64,000 bases of DNA, taken from contig OZ017768.1 of the NCBI GenBank assembly GCA_963969345.1, positions 4,798,718 through 4,862,717 on the forward strand, given 5' to 3'. The translations under genes were made by a program, and so were the position numbers. The stretch is from Turbatrix aceti (lineage: Eukaryota > Nematoda > Chromadorea > Rhabditida > Panagrolaimidae). The notes beneath the pieces are model-generated. The model saw only the letters and a list, made by a program, of their open reading frames with translations, ran no database searches and was not told the origin of the DNA. Shown piece by piece: positions 11,801 to 22,848 of this stretch. Within the stretch, counting starts at the first letter, position 1, and each line of letters starts with the position of its first letter.

Positions 11801-14359
11801 TTGTCTTCTGTCCAGCTTTCTCGCCGGGAGATAACACGATACCCCTCGCATCCTTCTGTCATTGTTAGCACATCATCTATTCTGTTTCGGACCTCCTTTC
11901 CACTTTACGGAGAAGTCATTTGTCCTCCCGTGTCTTGTACCCGGCTCGTCAAACACCCACTCGACGACCCCCTTGGCCTAACATTGATCAAACATCCCCC
12001 CCCCCTTCTCCAAACCCCGCTCGTCTGCTTCCGCGCACCCCTACTCTCGCGGGAGCACAGGAACGAACACACTTGAAGCAGTGTGGTTGGGTGGTTGTAT
12101 TTTTCTTTGTACAAGCACTACCCTACCGGGTTTCCCTCATTGCTGCGCACCCACGACGGGCTCTATCGGCCGCCAGCAGATGTGCTTACATCCCTGAGCA
12201 GGGGCTTTTCCTCGCCTTTGCTGCCCTCTGATTGACGGCTTATGTATTTATTGTATTTTTGCAATGCATCTAAGTAATCAGACCGTCTGAAATATGGCAC
12301 TCGCCCAAAAACGATTTTATTTGTTTGTTTATCAATTTTGCTTAGAACTTGTTTTTTTTCGCAGTACCGTATTCAAAGTTTTTATCCAACTAAATAGAAC
12401 ATGGAATTCAAAAACAATTTTTTTGAATGCCGTTGAGTTTCTTTTTCTCGCCTGCATAATTTTTTGTCAGGAAGAGGGGCAAATTCATCGTTTTCACGGT
12501 CATCACCACTTTATCACATCCAGGCGGCGGCCTTCTTGTTATTTTTCGCCGAGAAGATCGTCGTCGTCGCTGGCAAGTCGTCGACCAAGGGCCAGGCCAA
12601 CCTCGCGTTCGACGTGCTGGCGACACGTAATATCTGTCCAGCTGCCTCCGTTTACGTCTTCTTCTTTTTCTTCTTCGTCTTTTTCACCGTTGCTCTATCT
12701 TTTTTTTTTTAGCAATAACAAAAACCAGGGGAGCTTGTTCGCGAAGAAGCGGAGGGGAGGAGGGGGGCGACATGAACCCCGTGTAATTGTTTCTGGTCGC
12801 GCCTTCCTTCGGAGGAGGCCTCGAGGCCTCCGTTTAAGCAGTCATCCATCTATCATTCCTCTGCCCAGCGTGACACCACGGCGACCCTATCTACGTACCC
12901 TCTCGGCGCCACGACGGCGGCGTGTGCCGTTTCGGGCAACGGTGAGAGGGCCCCGTAATCCAGGGAGTCGCTGAATTTTGATTACTTGGTAATTCCGAGT
13001 CTTGTTTTTGCTGACAAATGACTGCCTTGTTTTTTAACACGACAAGGAAAAAACCAAAAACGAAAAACTTTGGCACGGCACGTCTTTAGCTCACACATAA
13101 TCACAGGTGCGTGCCGAGGCTGCTTGGGCAGGCAAACGGTGCATTTTTTAAATTAAAAATTTGAAAAGTCTGTAGTTGGTTTGCTTTTTCTCTTCCTAGG
13201 ATTAAAACCACGGGTTATACCCCAGGAAAAAACGAAAACAGCTGGGGAGAGATCGTTTTCCCAAAACTCTTTGACCATCGATCTGCCCTGCCCAAACGAT
13301 TGATTGGCCCATTCACCTGATAACTCGTGAATGTGAATGAATGCCGGCGCCCGCTGAAAATCGACTGCGCTGCCGCTAGGAAGTCCCCTGCAAACAAACC
13401 ACTTTGCAGCACCGATCGCAACGCGCCACATGTGTTTATGACGACTGGTGACAGCGGCGGCGGAGGCGAAGACAAAAACGATGATGGCCCCAGAAAAAAA
13501 CACTTTTTGACTCCCTTTTAGCACCACGGCATTTGTTCCTTTCTTTTCCGTCGACCTATGAAAAAAATGGAATGTTTGGGGGGAGGGGACCTTTGTCTTG
13601 TCGATAACTTTGTTTTTACAAGCTCGCCGATTGATTGGGCGTCGATTGTTGGCTGCTTGGCACGACGACCTGCCTGCGAGTGATCTCTGAACCTCTCTTG
13701 GACGTCCAAGCCTCGCAGGCACCCCAGCACCCTCATCGAACCCTTTTGCGCTCGTTCGTTTCATCAATCGAACGAAAAGTGACGCTTGCAAAATGGATGA
13801 GGTCTCCGTTGACGTCTGTCTGCTGAACCGGGAACTTGCGCTTTCATCTTTTTTTGCAAGGATGACCCCGTGGATGTTAACGAAGGATTTTTTTCGCCTG
13901 TTAACTTTCGACGACGTTTGCGTGGTCTTTGGCGTTGGTTGTATAATGTTTTGGTTTCGTTTTTGCCGGATATCTTATGACTGTACATCCCCCGCCAGAC
14001 GCCCCCGTCCCGGATCTTGGGATGTTTATTTATCCCCGCAGATAGTATTCGATCGTGTGCAGGAAAAATGTGTTAGCAAAAAAAAACTTTTAGCAGCGAG
14101 TGCAGCACAGCCCGACCCCTTCGGTACTCCGAACCATCCATCATCGAGAGTTTGCCTGCCTGCCTGCTGGTGCCATCACCATCACCATCACCATCACCGG
14201 CGCGGCGCACTACATTCGTCATCGCCCCGCCCCCTAGGTGACCAGAGGAGGTGTGCGTTGCCGCTGCCGCTGTCGTTGTTGCTGCTGCGCGTACGTAACA
14301 AGTCGTCGCCTTTCCGGTCGACGCCCGACCGACCGACCCCCCTCCTCCTCCTCCCTGAC
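8822..14359. other. Gene-free 5.5 kb between divergent genes
   Basis: I see no reading frame with domain-like composition and no RNA gene here. The stretch lies between the EB gene (-) and the membrane-protein gene (+), so it should hold both promoters. It is AT-rich with many T runs. A GC-rich patch at 8990-9310 and another around 12,470-12,960 give long open frames of low-complexity composition that look like shadows. A CATCAC hexamer/trinucleotide run lies at 14,173-14,200. Confidence 0.6.
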
Positions 14360-15437
14360 ATGGGCAGCACCAACAGCCATCACATCTCCGAACCGCCACA
14401 GGCTCTCATGGATGGTCCGCGGTACCCGCTGCCTGATTTCAACGATATCTTCCACAACGGCGTCCCCAAGATGATGCAAGTAAGTGGACTCAACCTTTAC
14501 ACCTTGCTTTTTGCTTTTTTTCTTGGGGCTCTTTTTGTAACGCCTGAAGAATGTTTTTGGCTCGCTCACCGCTCATAACTTGAGTTCGTCCATAGAACGG
14601 TAATCACATTATCTTCCGGCTTAGTCACGGCCAACCTGGAACGGAGCTCTCTTAGCAAAGACCAAGGAGAGCGTTTGTCGGTCGTCGATGTCGATGAAAG
14701 TTGGCGACAATGAAGTTTGCCGTGCATGCATAAGAAACTGACAAGTTTTAAAAAAAAAGTCGAAAGGCGACGGCGCAGATGACTTTCATATACGAGCATA
14801 TGAGCATGAGCACCCTTCGGCAAAAAATTGCAATTGCGAAAACTGCACAAATCGATGCGATGCATTATCCAATCCAGACCCTGAAGTTTTTTAAAACATT
14901 TCAGGTGGCGGACGACATGCACCGCATGACAAACTACATCATGGATCTCCGAAACATGACACTCGGGTTGTCTGTGATAAGCGTCGTCGGCGTGATTCTG
15001 TTTATGATTCTCAAGTGGCAGAATGGCAGGAGAGCGGCGCGATCCCGAAGGCGCTTTGTAAGTTTCACCCCGGCTCTGTTCACCACAAAATCAAAAAAAA
15101 ATCATTTCAGTCCAAATTCAACAATCCCGAGTACGGCAGCGAACACTCATCCCTCAGCCGACCCTATCGAACGTATCCCCAGAAGCAGATTGATCCCTGG
15201 CAGATGCAGCATCCCGGCCAGCACAGGATCGAGATCGACCCAGTTGCCAGCGCGCCCAACGGCCCGAATACGACTTCTACGACCACGACGACGACGTCAT
15301 CGACGGTGCCAAACGGCGGACACGTAGTTCGAGTAAGCAGCAGCAAGCGATCCGATTTGCCCTCGGTCACGACGACGACGGTATCAGACAAGGTCTCGCT
15401 GCCGAGCTTCTCCAAGAAGCCGACAGCCGACCTCTGA
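14360..15437 (+). CDS. Single-pass membrane protein, unknown function
   Basis: Three phase-0 exons (14360-14479, 14905-15057, 15111-15437) give 199 residues. There is no signal peptide. Residues 1-40 are polar and Pro-rich. One hydrophobic helix lies at about residues 60-75 (LSVISVVGVILFMIL) and is followed by a strongly basic stop-transfer stretch (NGRRAARSRRRF). The C-terminal ~110 residues are polar, with a Thr/Ser run ([10 protein letters not shown]) and basic/Ser clusters. Charge distribution suggests an N-out, C-in type III or tail-like topology, which is inference. I recognise no family. A compact gene with intact frames and good splice sites makes it likely real. The start is the first Met of the frame after a long run that resembles 5'UTR. 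Confidence 0.7.
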
Positions 15438-16602
15438 TGTTCGATTGTCGTCCGTGACCTTGACCGTAACCGTAACCACTACCACACGCAAAAAATCGTC
15501 TACTTCTGCAGTCGTTTGCAAAACAGAAAACAAAAACATGTCCTTGTCGGGTGTCTCGTCTCTTGAGGTTGTATCATTGTGCAAGTTCCTTCCGGCCATG
15601 GTGATAACGAAAAATTCGTAAACCAAGATGAATTAATTGTATTAGAGTCGTTGGCGACGGTGGCAACAGCGGCGGCGGCCGGGCAAAGCTGAGTGAGCGA
15701 GCGAGAGCGCCTAATTGACTTGCAAGTGTTGTTGCCGTGAATGAATCCTCGTGCTAATTGCCGTCCACCTCGCATTAACAAAAAAAAAGCGGAGTGTCGA
15801 ACCAACCGATGCCCGTTGGCTGGGGAAAAGCAGAACCCAACCCAAAAGCAGCAATAACAAAATTTTGGGGTGCAGAATAGGCAAAACGGTGGAAAAAGGT
15901 GCAAAACGACCTGTCTGGCGGCGTGAGTGAATGAATGGAATGCGTGCCCTAACAACTTATCGTAGACTTGCAACTTGGGCGTAATCTTGCACGCGTGCCA
16001 CATTGACATTGACCTGGCTTCACTCCCTGGAAAAAAAAACCATAGTACTGGTAGCGCACACATTTTAGGCTCCCTTCGGACACAAATTCAGCCACGAACT
16101 CCCCGATCCACCGGTGAAGCTCCTCGTCGAAGACCTCCCCTACGCTGACAATTCCATGGACTGATTGATTCATCATGATCATCGTTTTGTTTGTTTTTAT
16201 CGAATTTATCGAATCCTGCCTCCCAAATTTTTCCACGAAATATTATTTCGAATTGACGATATTTTTTATGACCCGCAGATATCGACTGTTACCGTATTGT
16301 ACAACTTTTGTTTTTTTTTACATATTTTTCTTGCCTGTTTTTCTCGGTGTTTGTAATCCAGATGAATTTACACAGATAAATAAGTTTCAAAAAAACGAAC
16401 AAAAAGTGGTTCAAAAATTGAAAAAAAAAGAAACAGCGCTCTTGAGTTTGTCTGGCAATATGCAAGAGTCTCTCGGGCCGAAAACAACCCCCGCATGTTT
16501 ACGCGTGCTTCATAAAAATTGGTGAAAGTTGATTCACTCGAGTTCTTTCAAAGTTGTCGTTCTTGTTTTTTTTTCCTCTTTTGAGTGTCAAATTTGTGTT
16601 GA
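15438..16602. other. Gene-free stretch upstream of SNAPIN
   Basis: No credible gene is seen. The segment contains AT-rich sequence and simple CGG/AGCG runs near 15,660-15,710. It presumably holds the 3' end of the membrane-protein transcript and the SNAPIN promoter. Confidence 0.5.
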
Positions 16603-17134
16603 ATGCCGAATCGTGAGGCTATTCCGATGTCTTCGATGACGGAGAGGGGCGTCGAGGCCGATGCCAGTACGATCGGCGGCGGCAAAGACATGACCGAGGG
16701 TGAGTTTCGTTGAATTACCCCGAAAAAAATGGCAAAATTACCAGCAACCTTTCAGCTATCATGGACGCTGTTCGGCCGGCTGTTAACAAGCTGGATGACC
16801 AGGTGAAGAACACTCGCAAGAGTCAAACTGCTCTGCTTTCTCAGATGGACGAACTTTCCGAGTGTGAGCTTTTTTGCCTTTTTTTCAGGATTTGTGCATG
16901 AACGAGACGTTTTCAGTCCTCAAAAAGATCACAAACGAGCAGTCAATGCCGTACGACCTCGAGAAGTACGTGCGCAAGATCGACGACAGCCGACGGCGGG
17001 TCACGGATTGCAGTCGTCGTCTGCAATCCGTCCACGATCGCATGAGCCAGTTGCAGAGAAACATCGCGCGCGAATCCTTCAAGAAGAGGGCGGCTCTCAA
17101 CGAATCCACCGGCGATCAGCAGCCAACGGCATAG
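16603..17134 (+). CDS. SNAPIN: SNAPIN / BLOC-1 and BORC subunit
   Basis: Three exons (16603-16699, 16756-16863, 16917-17134) encode 140 residues. SNAPIN is a small coiled-coil subunit of the BLOC-1 and BORC complexes, acting in lysosome-related organelle sorting, lysosome positioning and synaptic vesicle function. The core aligns well with the family: LRPAVxxLDxxV-like VRPAVNKLDDQV, the DLEKYVRKI segment matching DLDPYVKKL, then RRRV and a C-terminal heptad region. The downstream acceptor at 16916 was chosen over one at 16888 because the latter gives an immediate stop and the former keeps exact family spacing. The N-terminal ~30 residues are not conserved and polar. It converges on the transporter gene, with a 444-nt gap. 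Confidence 0.9.
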
Positions 17135-17578
17135 GCTTTCGTGAACCTGCCCGCGTGAATTTGATCATTTTTGTATGTTTGCAACCTGTTTAAATTATTA
17201 TTTTCTTGCTTGGTTTTTATAACGACGAAAAAACGTGCAATATATAAATATATTAGTTATTTTTATTAGGTTAACACAACAGATTTTACGGCTTCAAAAA
17301 AAAGTTAGGGACAGAAGAAGTGGGGTTGACGCGCGCTCGTATGTATCTGCATCTGCGCACCCGTTCTCATGCCGGATGCCCAAGGATTACCCGAAAGCGA
17401 AGCAGAAGTTATGATACACAACGTGGGCAAGAGTTATTTTCAGAAATAGCATGAGTACAAGTGAGGGACACCGATTGGGAGGCCTAGGCTGCAAAGGGCC
17501 GAGCACGCCAAAATGCAGCTTTGACTCACCGAAAGCTTATTTTTTCGTGTCAGGAGATCAGAAGCTCCGCGGACGCCT

Positions 17579-19833
17579 TCACGCCGGCTGCGGAGCCATG
17601 TAATTATTCTCGTCTGTGGAAGACATTGAATCGTAATCCGGGATGGTCTCGGGAAGAAGATGATTGGTCTCGGAAAGAAGATCCGAGGGTACGGTGCGGA
17701 AGGGACGGCCGTGTGACACGGACTGGCTACGGTATCTGATCTCCGAGACGATATCTTCGATCTGCTTGCCCCGAGTTTCGGGCAGTAGCAGGTACATGCC
17801 GGCGGTTGAGAAGATGGAAAAGACGATGAAGGGCAGGTAGGAGAAGGCGACACCCACCATCTGCTGGAAGGGGAGGTACGCCGTGCTGATGACGAATGCA
17901 AACGTCCACGCGACGAATACCGCGACCGTAACCGCAGCTGAGCGATACTTGGTGTGGAAGAGTTCGCCCGTAATCATCCAGGGAATCGGCGAACCCGTGC
18001 CGTAGAGCGCCATGTAGCAGACGAGAGCCACGATACTGCCAATCGATGCCCAGGTGTACTGCAAAAGTTTGGGGAATGAGAAACGGCTAACAAGTTCGCA
18101 TTTAGGAATTTTTATAAAAATTAGCAAAAAAAGTGTCTTTTGCAATGAAAAATTTTACTGTAAAATTCAGTTGGATGAGACATGATCCGGCAGAGTTACG
18201 ATCACCTGAAACCGTGATCGTTTGCTGTTTTTGTCGATTTTTGGCACGTTGTATTTAGCTAAAAAACTACGGCATTTCCAAAGTCATGGTACATATTTAT
18301 CGACGTCATTTTGGATGGAGAATTCGACAAAAATATAAAAATATTTGGTTTCAACCTTAAAAAATGCCGAAAATCGCATTTGAAAAAGTATCACAATGGC
18401 AAAATTTGTTTCGGCATTTTTAATGGTGGTAACTTTGTTTTTTTATATTTTTTTTCAGATTCTCTATCAAAAATTACGTCAATAAATATGTACCACGGCT
18501 TTGGAAATGTCGTAGTTTTTTAGCTACAACGTGCCAAAAATCGTCAAAAATTGCAATAAAACGATTTCTGATTACCGTAACTCTGCCAGATCATGTCTAT
18601 AACGGGTAAATTTTAGGGTAAAACCTGTCCATCGTAAAAGCAACTTTTTTTTGGCAAAAATGTCACCTGGAGAAGAAAAACATACGTTAGACTGCTGCTG
18701 GATGTACGTGAAAATCGTGAGAAAGGTGAGCGCGATGGCGCACGACGTCAGCTGGAAGAGCGAGAGGAATCGACGGCCGAGACGCTCGATGAGGAACGGC
18801 GAGCTGCACGCAAAGAGGAAGTACACAATGCCGATGCCGAGCGTGGCGTATCGGGCTGTCCGGATGTCGAGGTGCGCGTTGACGAACATGTCCGTGCTGT
18901 AGGCAAAAACAGCGGTGCAGCCCGTAAACTGCTGGGCTATCATGACGAGTATCGACACGACGAGGGGGATTCGGAGCTCGTGCCGGGTGAAAAGGTCTTT
19001 GTAGCCTCCGCGGCCTTCCTGAAATTTTTTTATTATACCTGAATGATTTTTGTTTTTACCCATTTTTTTAAAAAATGGGTAAAACGCACTCTTTCAACGA
19101 CAGCAGCTTCTTTTACGATAGCTTCGAACATCGGAGCGACTTCGTCCGGGACAACGAGTCTGGAAATCGCGATTTTGGCATTTTCCCTGTCGCCTTGTTT
19201 GATCAGGGTAAATTTCGGACTTTCAGGGCACATTGGCAGGATGAAGACTAGCACGAGAGCCGGCACCCCGGGAAAGGCAAAGGCCCAAGGCCAGAGCGAA
19301 TCGCTGCCCAAAACCTCCGGCAGACCAACAAAAAGCGAAAACCAATCGCTGAAGGCCACGGCCACCTGATGCAGCGTGCCGGCAGCTCCCCGGTACCTCG
19401 AAGGCGTGATTTCCATTAAATACATTGGCACGACCCCGGAAGTGAGACCCATGTTGGCGCCGAGTATCAATCGGCCGGCAATGAGGAGTTCGGGGGACGC
19501 GAAAGGTTTTGCACCCAGTTCGAGCACTGCTCCGGCGACGTTGATGACTCCGTTCGCGACGAGAGCATTTCGACGGCCGATGGACTCTGCCAGAGCCCGG
19601 GTGACCGAAGCGCCGAAGATGGCGCCGATCGCGATCGACGAGACGACGAAGGACCAGATGAAGGCGAGCTCGGTCTCGGTCATGTACTCGCCGCCCCGTC
19701 GGGCAGCGTACGTCTCGTTGATCCACTGCGAGATGGGCTCCTGCAGTGGGTTGATGATGCCGAACGAGTAAAATTGCGTCGACGCGCCCAGCGTGACCGT
19801 GATCACGGTGAGGACGTAGGTCGCTGTGAACAT
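17579..19833 (-). CDS. GLUT-type facilitative sugar transporter (MFS)
   Basis: Three phase-0 exons (19090-19833, 18686-19018, 17579-18058) give 518 residues, the usual GLUT length. Twelve hydrophobic segments are recognisable. Sugar-transporter landmarks in order: an RYRGAAGTLHQ loop after TM4, PESPKFTL after TM6, QQFTGCTAVF in TM7, ERLGRR in the TM8-9 loop, GSPIPWMITGELF in TM10 and PETRGK after TM12. These match class I/II GLUTs, which move hexoses across the plasma membrane. The substrate cannot be read; TM7 has QQFTG rather than the QLSG form of GLUT1. The chosen Met lies 2 nt behind a TTGACTTCAG acceptor, so the mRNA is trans-spliced or has an upstream exon. The 627-nt second intron holds a palindromic repeat. 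Confidence 0.92.
18085..18655. repeat. Palindromic intron repeat, copy 1
   Basis: About 550 bp with two arms that are inverted copies: the left arm reads ...GTAAAATTCAG..GAGACATGATC..GAGTTACGATC.., and the right arm repeats these reverse-complemented. The arms include the shared core AAAAAACTACGGCATTTCC and its complement. It lies wholly within the transporter intron 18059-18685. Two more copies lie in the UCHL5 and PARP introns. Confidence 0.8.
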
Positions 19834-19835
19834 GC

Positions 19836-21082
19836 CTGAAGTCAAACGATATGCAGTGTTCCAATTAGGAGAAAAATCGACTCCAACTCCCGAAGCCACT
19901 TTTTGATACAGAATAAAGACTTATTTGGACCAAAATTTGGCTCACAAAATTTTTTTTACAGTAAATACACAAAAAACACGAATAAAAAAATTTTTTATTA
20001 TTAAAGAATTTTGAACAAAAAATACTCAAAACTGAAATTTTACTCCAAAAAGATACATTTTCCTCAAAAAATTGCGATTTTTCGAAGTCAACTTTTTTTT
20101 TCAAAAAAAATCGATTCAGACTCTCAACTTTCGACTCTGGGTCAATGTCGACTCCGGAGTCGGAGTCGGGGTGGACCATAAGATATCGATACACATAGTG
20201 CCAAAACGATAAGAAAAACGAAAGCGCGCTAAAGTGTTTCTTGTTTCTCCATCCTCCGCGGACAGGAGTATAAAGTAGTAATGCTGCGCGTTAGCACCCG
20301 AGTCGTCGTCGTTGTCTTATCGCAACTCCACCACCATCACCGCAACAGCACCCTGCACCAAACTCGCTTAATCAATTCATCCGATCGCCGGACGAAAAAA
20401 AAGTGGAAAGCACCGGTGGTAAATATTTATTTTTATGTAATACAAACACAGTGGACCATGAGGATCAGAGAAAGCCTCGGCCAGCCAGTTAACGATTGCC
20501 GATCGCCGATCATTGCTCCAGTCTGTTTGCCGCCCGCGATGTGATTGATCTCAGTGGCCCCACCCCGTCAGACAGTGTTTCATCGTCAGAATTGTCAGAC
20601 AGTGTCCACTTGAGCCCTCCCGGCGTGGTGTGCTATCAATCGACGTTTCTAGAATAGAATCGCCTTTGTTTCTCTCATCTCCTGCGCCGCACGTGCCAGA
20701 CCGGCGGCGTTGATAAGGCTCAGAAACCCAGCGGTAGGCTGCAACTCAATTTCCAGGCTCATTTCATCGAAATGGTAGAATAGAAAGTGTCCATCCATCC
20801 ATAAAACACGGCGGACCATAAAACCTGGTCGTTGCACTCCGCCAATGTTTGTTCTGCGATAACGACCTCCTAGCAGTTTTTTCCACCCAATGAGCCCCGA
20901 ATTACACAGGATTACTTCATACCAAAAAAATAGAAAAAAATAAATAACCGTTTAAAAAAAACGTTATTCAAGCCAAAATACGCATAATATCGACAAAAGA
21001 TCCTCTGTTTTTACAGAAACCGAGGAACAGAACGAACAATGAATCACAAATCTCTCACCGAGGAAGACAAATGAAATCCGAT
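19836..21082. other. Gene-free region with a GACTC-rich repeat
   Basis: At about 19,905-20,175 lies an AT-rich repeat ending in GACTCCGGAGTCGGAGTCGG, related to sequence in the SAXO intron (57,125-57,400). Further right I see no gene: a TATA-like GTATAAAG at 20,270, a repeated GTCAGACAGTGT near 20,568-20,610, and only short frames. A 62-codon minus-strand frame at 20,649-20,837 has no support. Confidence 0.5.
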
Positions 21083-22704
21083 TTACGACGACGACTTGGA
21101 AGCCCCGGCAGCCAGAGCAGCGGCGGTCCGTTTCTCGGCCAGATTAATGGCCTCTTCGACGAGCGGGACAAGTTTCTGCTCCTTGGCGAGGACGCGAAGA
21201 AGCTCCACGATGAACGGCACGTAATTATGCCGACGACGAATGTTCTCGCGGCGATAGCGAATGCGTTTGTCCTCTTCCTCCTGGATGAGCGACTGGAGCT
21301 CGACCAGCTCCGTCGTTTTCTGGTCGGTTTCCATGCCGTCCTCGAGCAGGTCGTTGAGACGCTTCTCGTACGCGTTTTTGCGATCCGCAATGACAGCCAT
21401 GAGGTTGAAATGGATCTCGCCGGCGGTGTAGTTGTTGATGCGGTTCTGGATGATGGGGCGCACGGCGTCCAGCCAATCCTGGCCTTCCTTGATCTCGCCG
21501 AGGTCGATGGGGGCCTCGCGGAGGCCGTCGAGCTCGTAGATGTGGCCCCTGACGGGGAGGTAGGTGACGAAGTGGAACGCGTCCTCCTTCTGGCCCGTGC
21601 GGTTCTCGAGCTCGAAGAGCTGCTGGCGGGCAAAACTGTTGTGCGCGTTGCGGATCGCATCCAGGTTGCCCAGGCACAGGCCGCGGTTCTGAAAAAAAAG
21701 AAGAAAAGTAAATTTTTACCAAACCCGTTCACAAAGAATGAATCAGGTGATATTTTGCTAAATTCGTTGTGTAATTTTGCAAAAAAAGTCGTTTTTACCA
21801 TGAAAAGTTTTTATCGTAAAATTTCGGTCTGAGACATGATCTGACAGAGTTACGATCGCCAAAAATCGCTTTTTTCCATTTTTACGATTTTTGGCGCGTC
21901 GTAAAAAACTGCGGCATGTCCGAAGTCAGAGTACAAATTTATCGACGTAATTTTTGATGGAGAATTCGAAAAAAATATAAAGATATAAGGTTTACCACCT
22001 TGAAAAATGCCGAAAGTCGCATTTAAAATAGGGTCAGAAAACATTTGGTTCGGCATTTTACAAGGCAATAACCATACATTTAAAAATTTTTCCCGGATTC
22101 TCTATCAAAAATTACGCCGACAAATATGTACCCTAGTTTTGAAAATGCCGTAGTTTTTTAGCTACAACGTACCAAAAATCGTCAAAAAATGACAAAAAGC
22201 AATTTTCACCGATCGTAACTCTCCCAGATGCCTCAAACAGGTGAATTTTACAGTAAAAACTTTTGACCTAGCAAAATTACATAAAAATTTCCAAAATGCC
22301 ATTTCACACATTTTTTTGTAAAAAGCAAAAAAACTCACGGCGGGATCCAGTGCAGAAGCAAAGTCCTTGTACTCCTTGAGGGTCTTGCCCAGGTCGACGT
22401 CGTCATCCTCGACGTTGAGCAGGAGATTGATGAGGGCCTGCGTGGCGCAGGCGTTCGTGATGACCTGCTGGGCAAAAAAGACGTTGTTCGTGTTTTCGAC
22501 GTCCAAGCGCCCAGAAAGTTCGTCGCTAGGGAGCCATTTGAAGAGGAAGATCAGGCCGTGGACCGGCTTCAGCTGAGCGAACGTATCCGCGTCGAGGCTG
22601 TAGATCTCCTCGACCTGGACTCCGGTGACGCCAAAGTCCTGGACGAGTTCGGTGAAGACACCGGGATCGCTCTCGATCAGGCACCAGTTCGCAGCGTCCG
22701 ACAT
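21083..22704 (-). CDS. UCHL5: Ubiquitin C-terminal hydrolase UCHL5/UCH37
   Basis: Two phase-0 exons (22339-22704, 21083-21688) encode 323 residues, close to the 329 of the human protein. UCHL5 is a cysteine deubiquitinase that trims ubiquitin chains on the 26S proteasome through RPN13 and also sits in the INO80 complex. The catalytic set is present: Cys86 in ITNACATQA, His161 in DAFHF, Asp176 in YELDGL, and an oxyanion Gln (QQ at 79-80). The C-terminal ULD/RPN13-binding region is recognisable (RRENIRRRHNYVPFIVELL). The tail ends in an Ala/Ser-rich stretch rather than the KEKE tail of vertebrates. The ATG lies 10 nt behind a TTTAACAG acceptor and 144 nt after the upstream PRPF38B stop, suggesting an operon. 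The 650-nt intron carries a palindromic repeat. Confidence 0.96.
21765..22300. repeat. Palindromic intron repeat, copy 2
   Basis: An inverted-repeat element of about 530 bp lies inside the UCHL5 intron. The left end AATTTTGCAAAAAAAGTCG and the right end ...AGCAAAATTAC are complementary. The internal motifs (GAGACATGATCTGACAGAG, ACTGCGGCATGTCC, TTATCGACGTAATTTTTG) match copies 1 and 3. Confidence 0.8.
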
Positions 22705-22848
22705 GCTGATTTGACCTGTTAAACACACCTTTTTAAAAAAACGTTCACGCAAATAACAAAAATTCAAAAAAATAGGTATGCCACCGCTGACAACGATAAA
22801 AATCTCCAAAAACATCTTCGCAAACGGTTTTTATTTCAGAATTACGTT
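22705..22848 (-). promoter_or_regulatory. Candidate operon intercistronic spacer (PRPF38B to UCHL5)
   Basis: Read on the minus strand, the PRPF38B stop is followed after about 14 nt by AAATAAA. Then comes a ~100-nt T-rich spacer and a GTGTTTAACAG acceptor 10 nt before the UCHL5 ATG. This is the layout of nematode operon junctions resolved by SL2-type trans-splicing. The operon is inferred from spacing and signals only. Confidence 0.5.

Noticed and set aside
12294..12974. 226-codon frame in the 8.8-14.4 kb gap
   Set aside because: Begins in AT-rich DNA and ends in Pro/Arg/Ser low complexity; no family features and no plausible partner exons.
16889..16916. Earlier acceptor for SNAPIN exon 3
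   Set aside because: Joining there creates a stop codon at the junction; the acceptor at 16,916 restores exact family spacing.
20649..20837. 62-codon minus-strand frame between transporter and UCHL5
   Set aside because: Slightly protein-like but isolated, short, without splice or promoter context; could not be tied to either neighbour.
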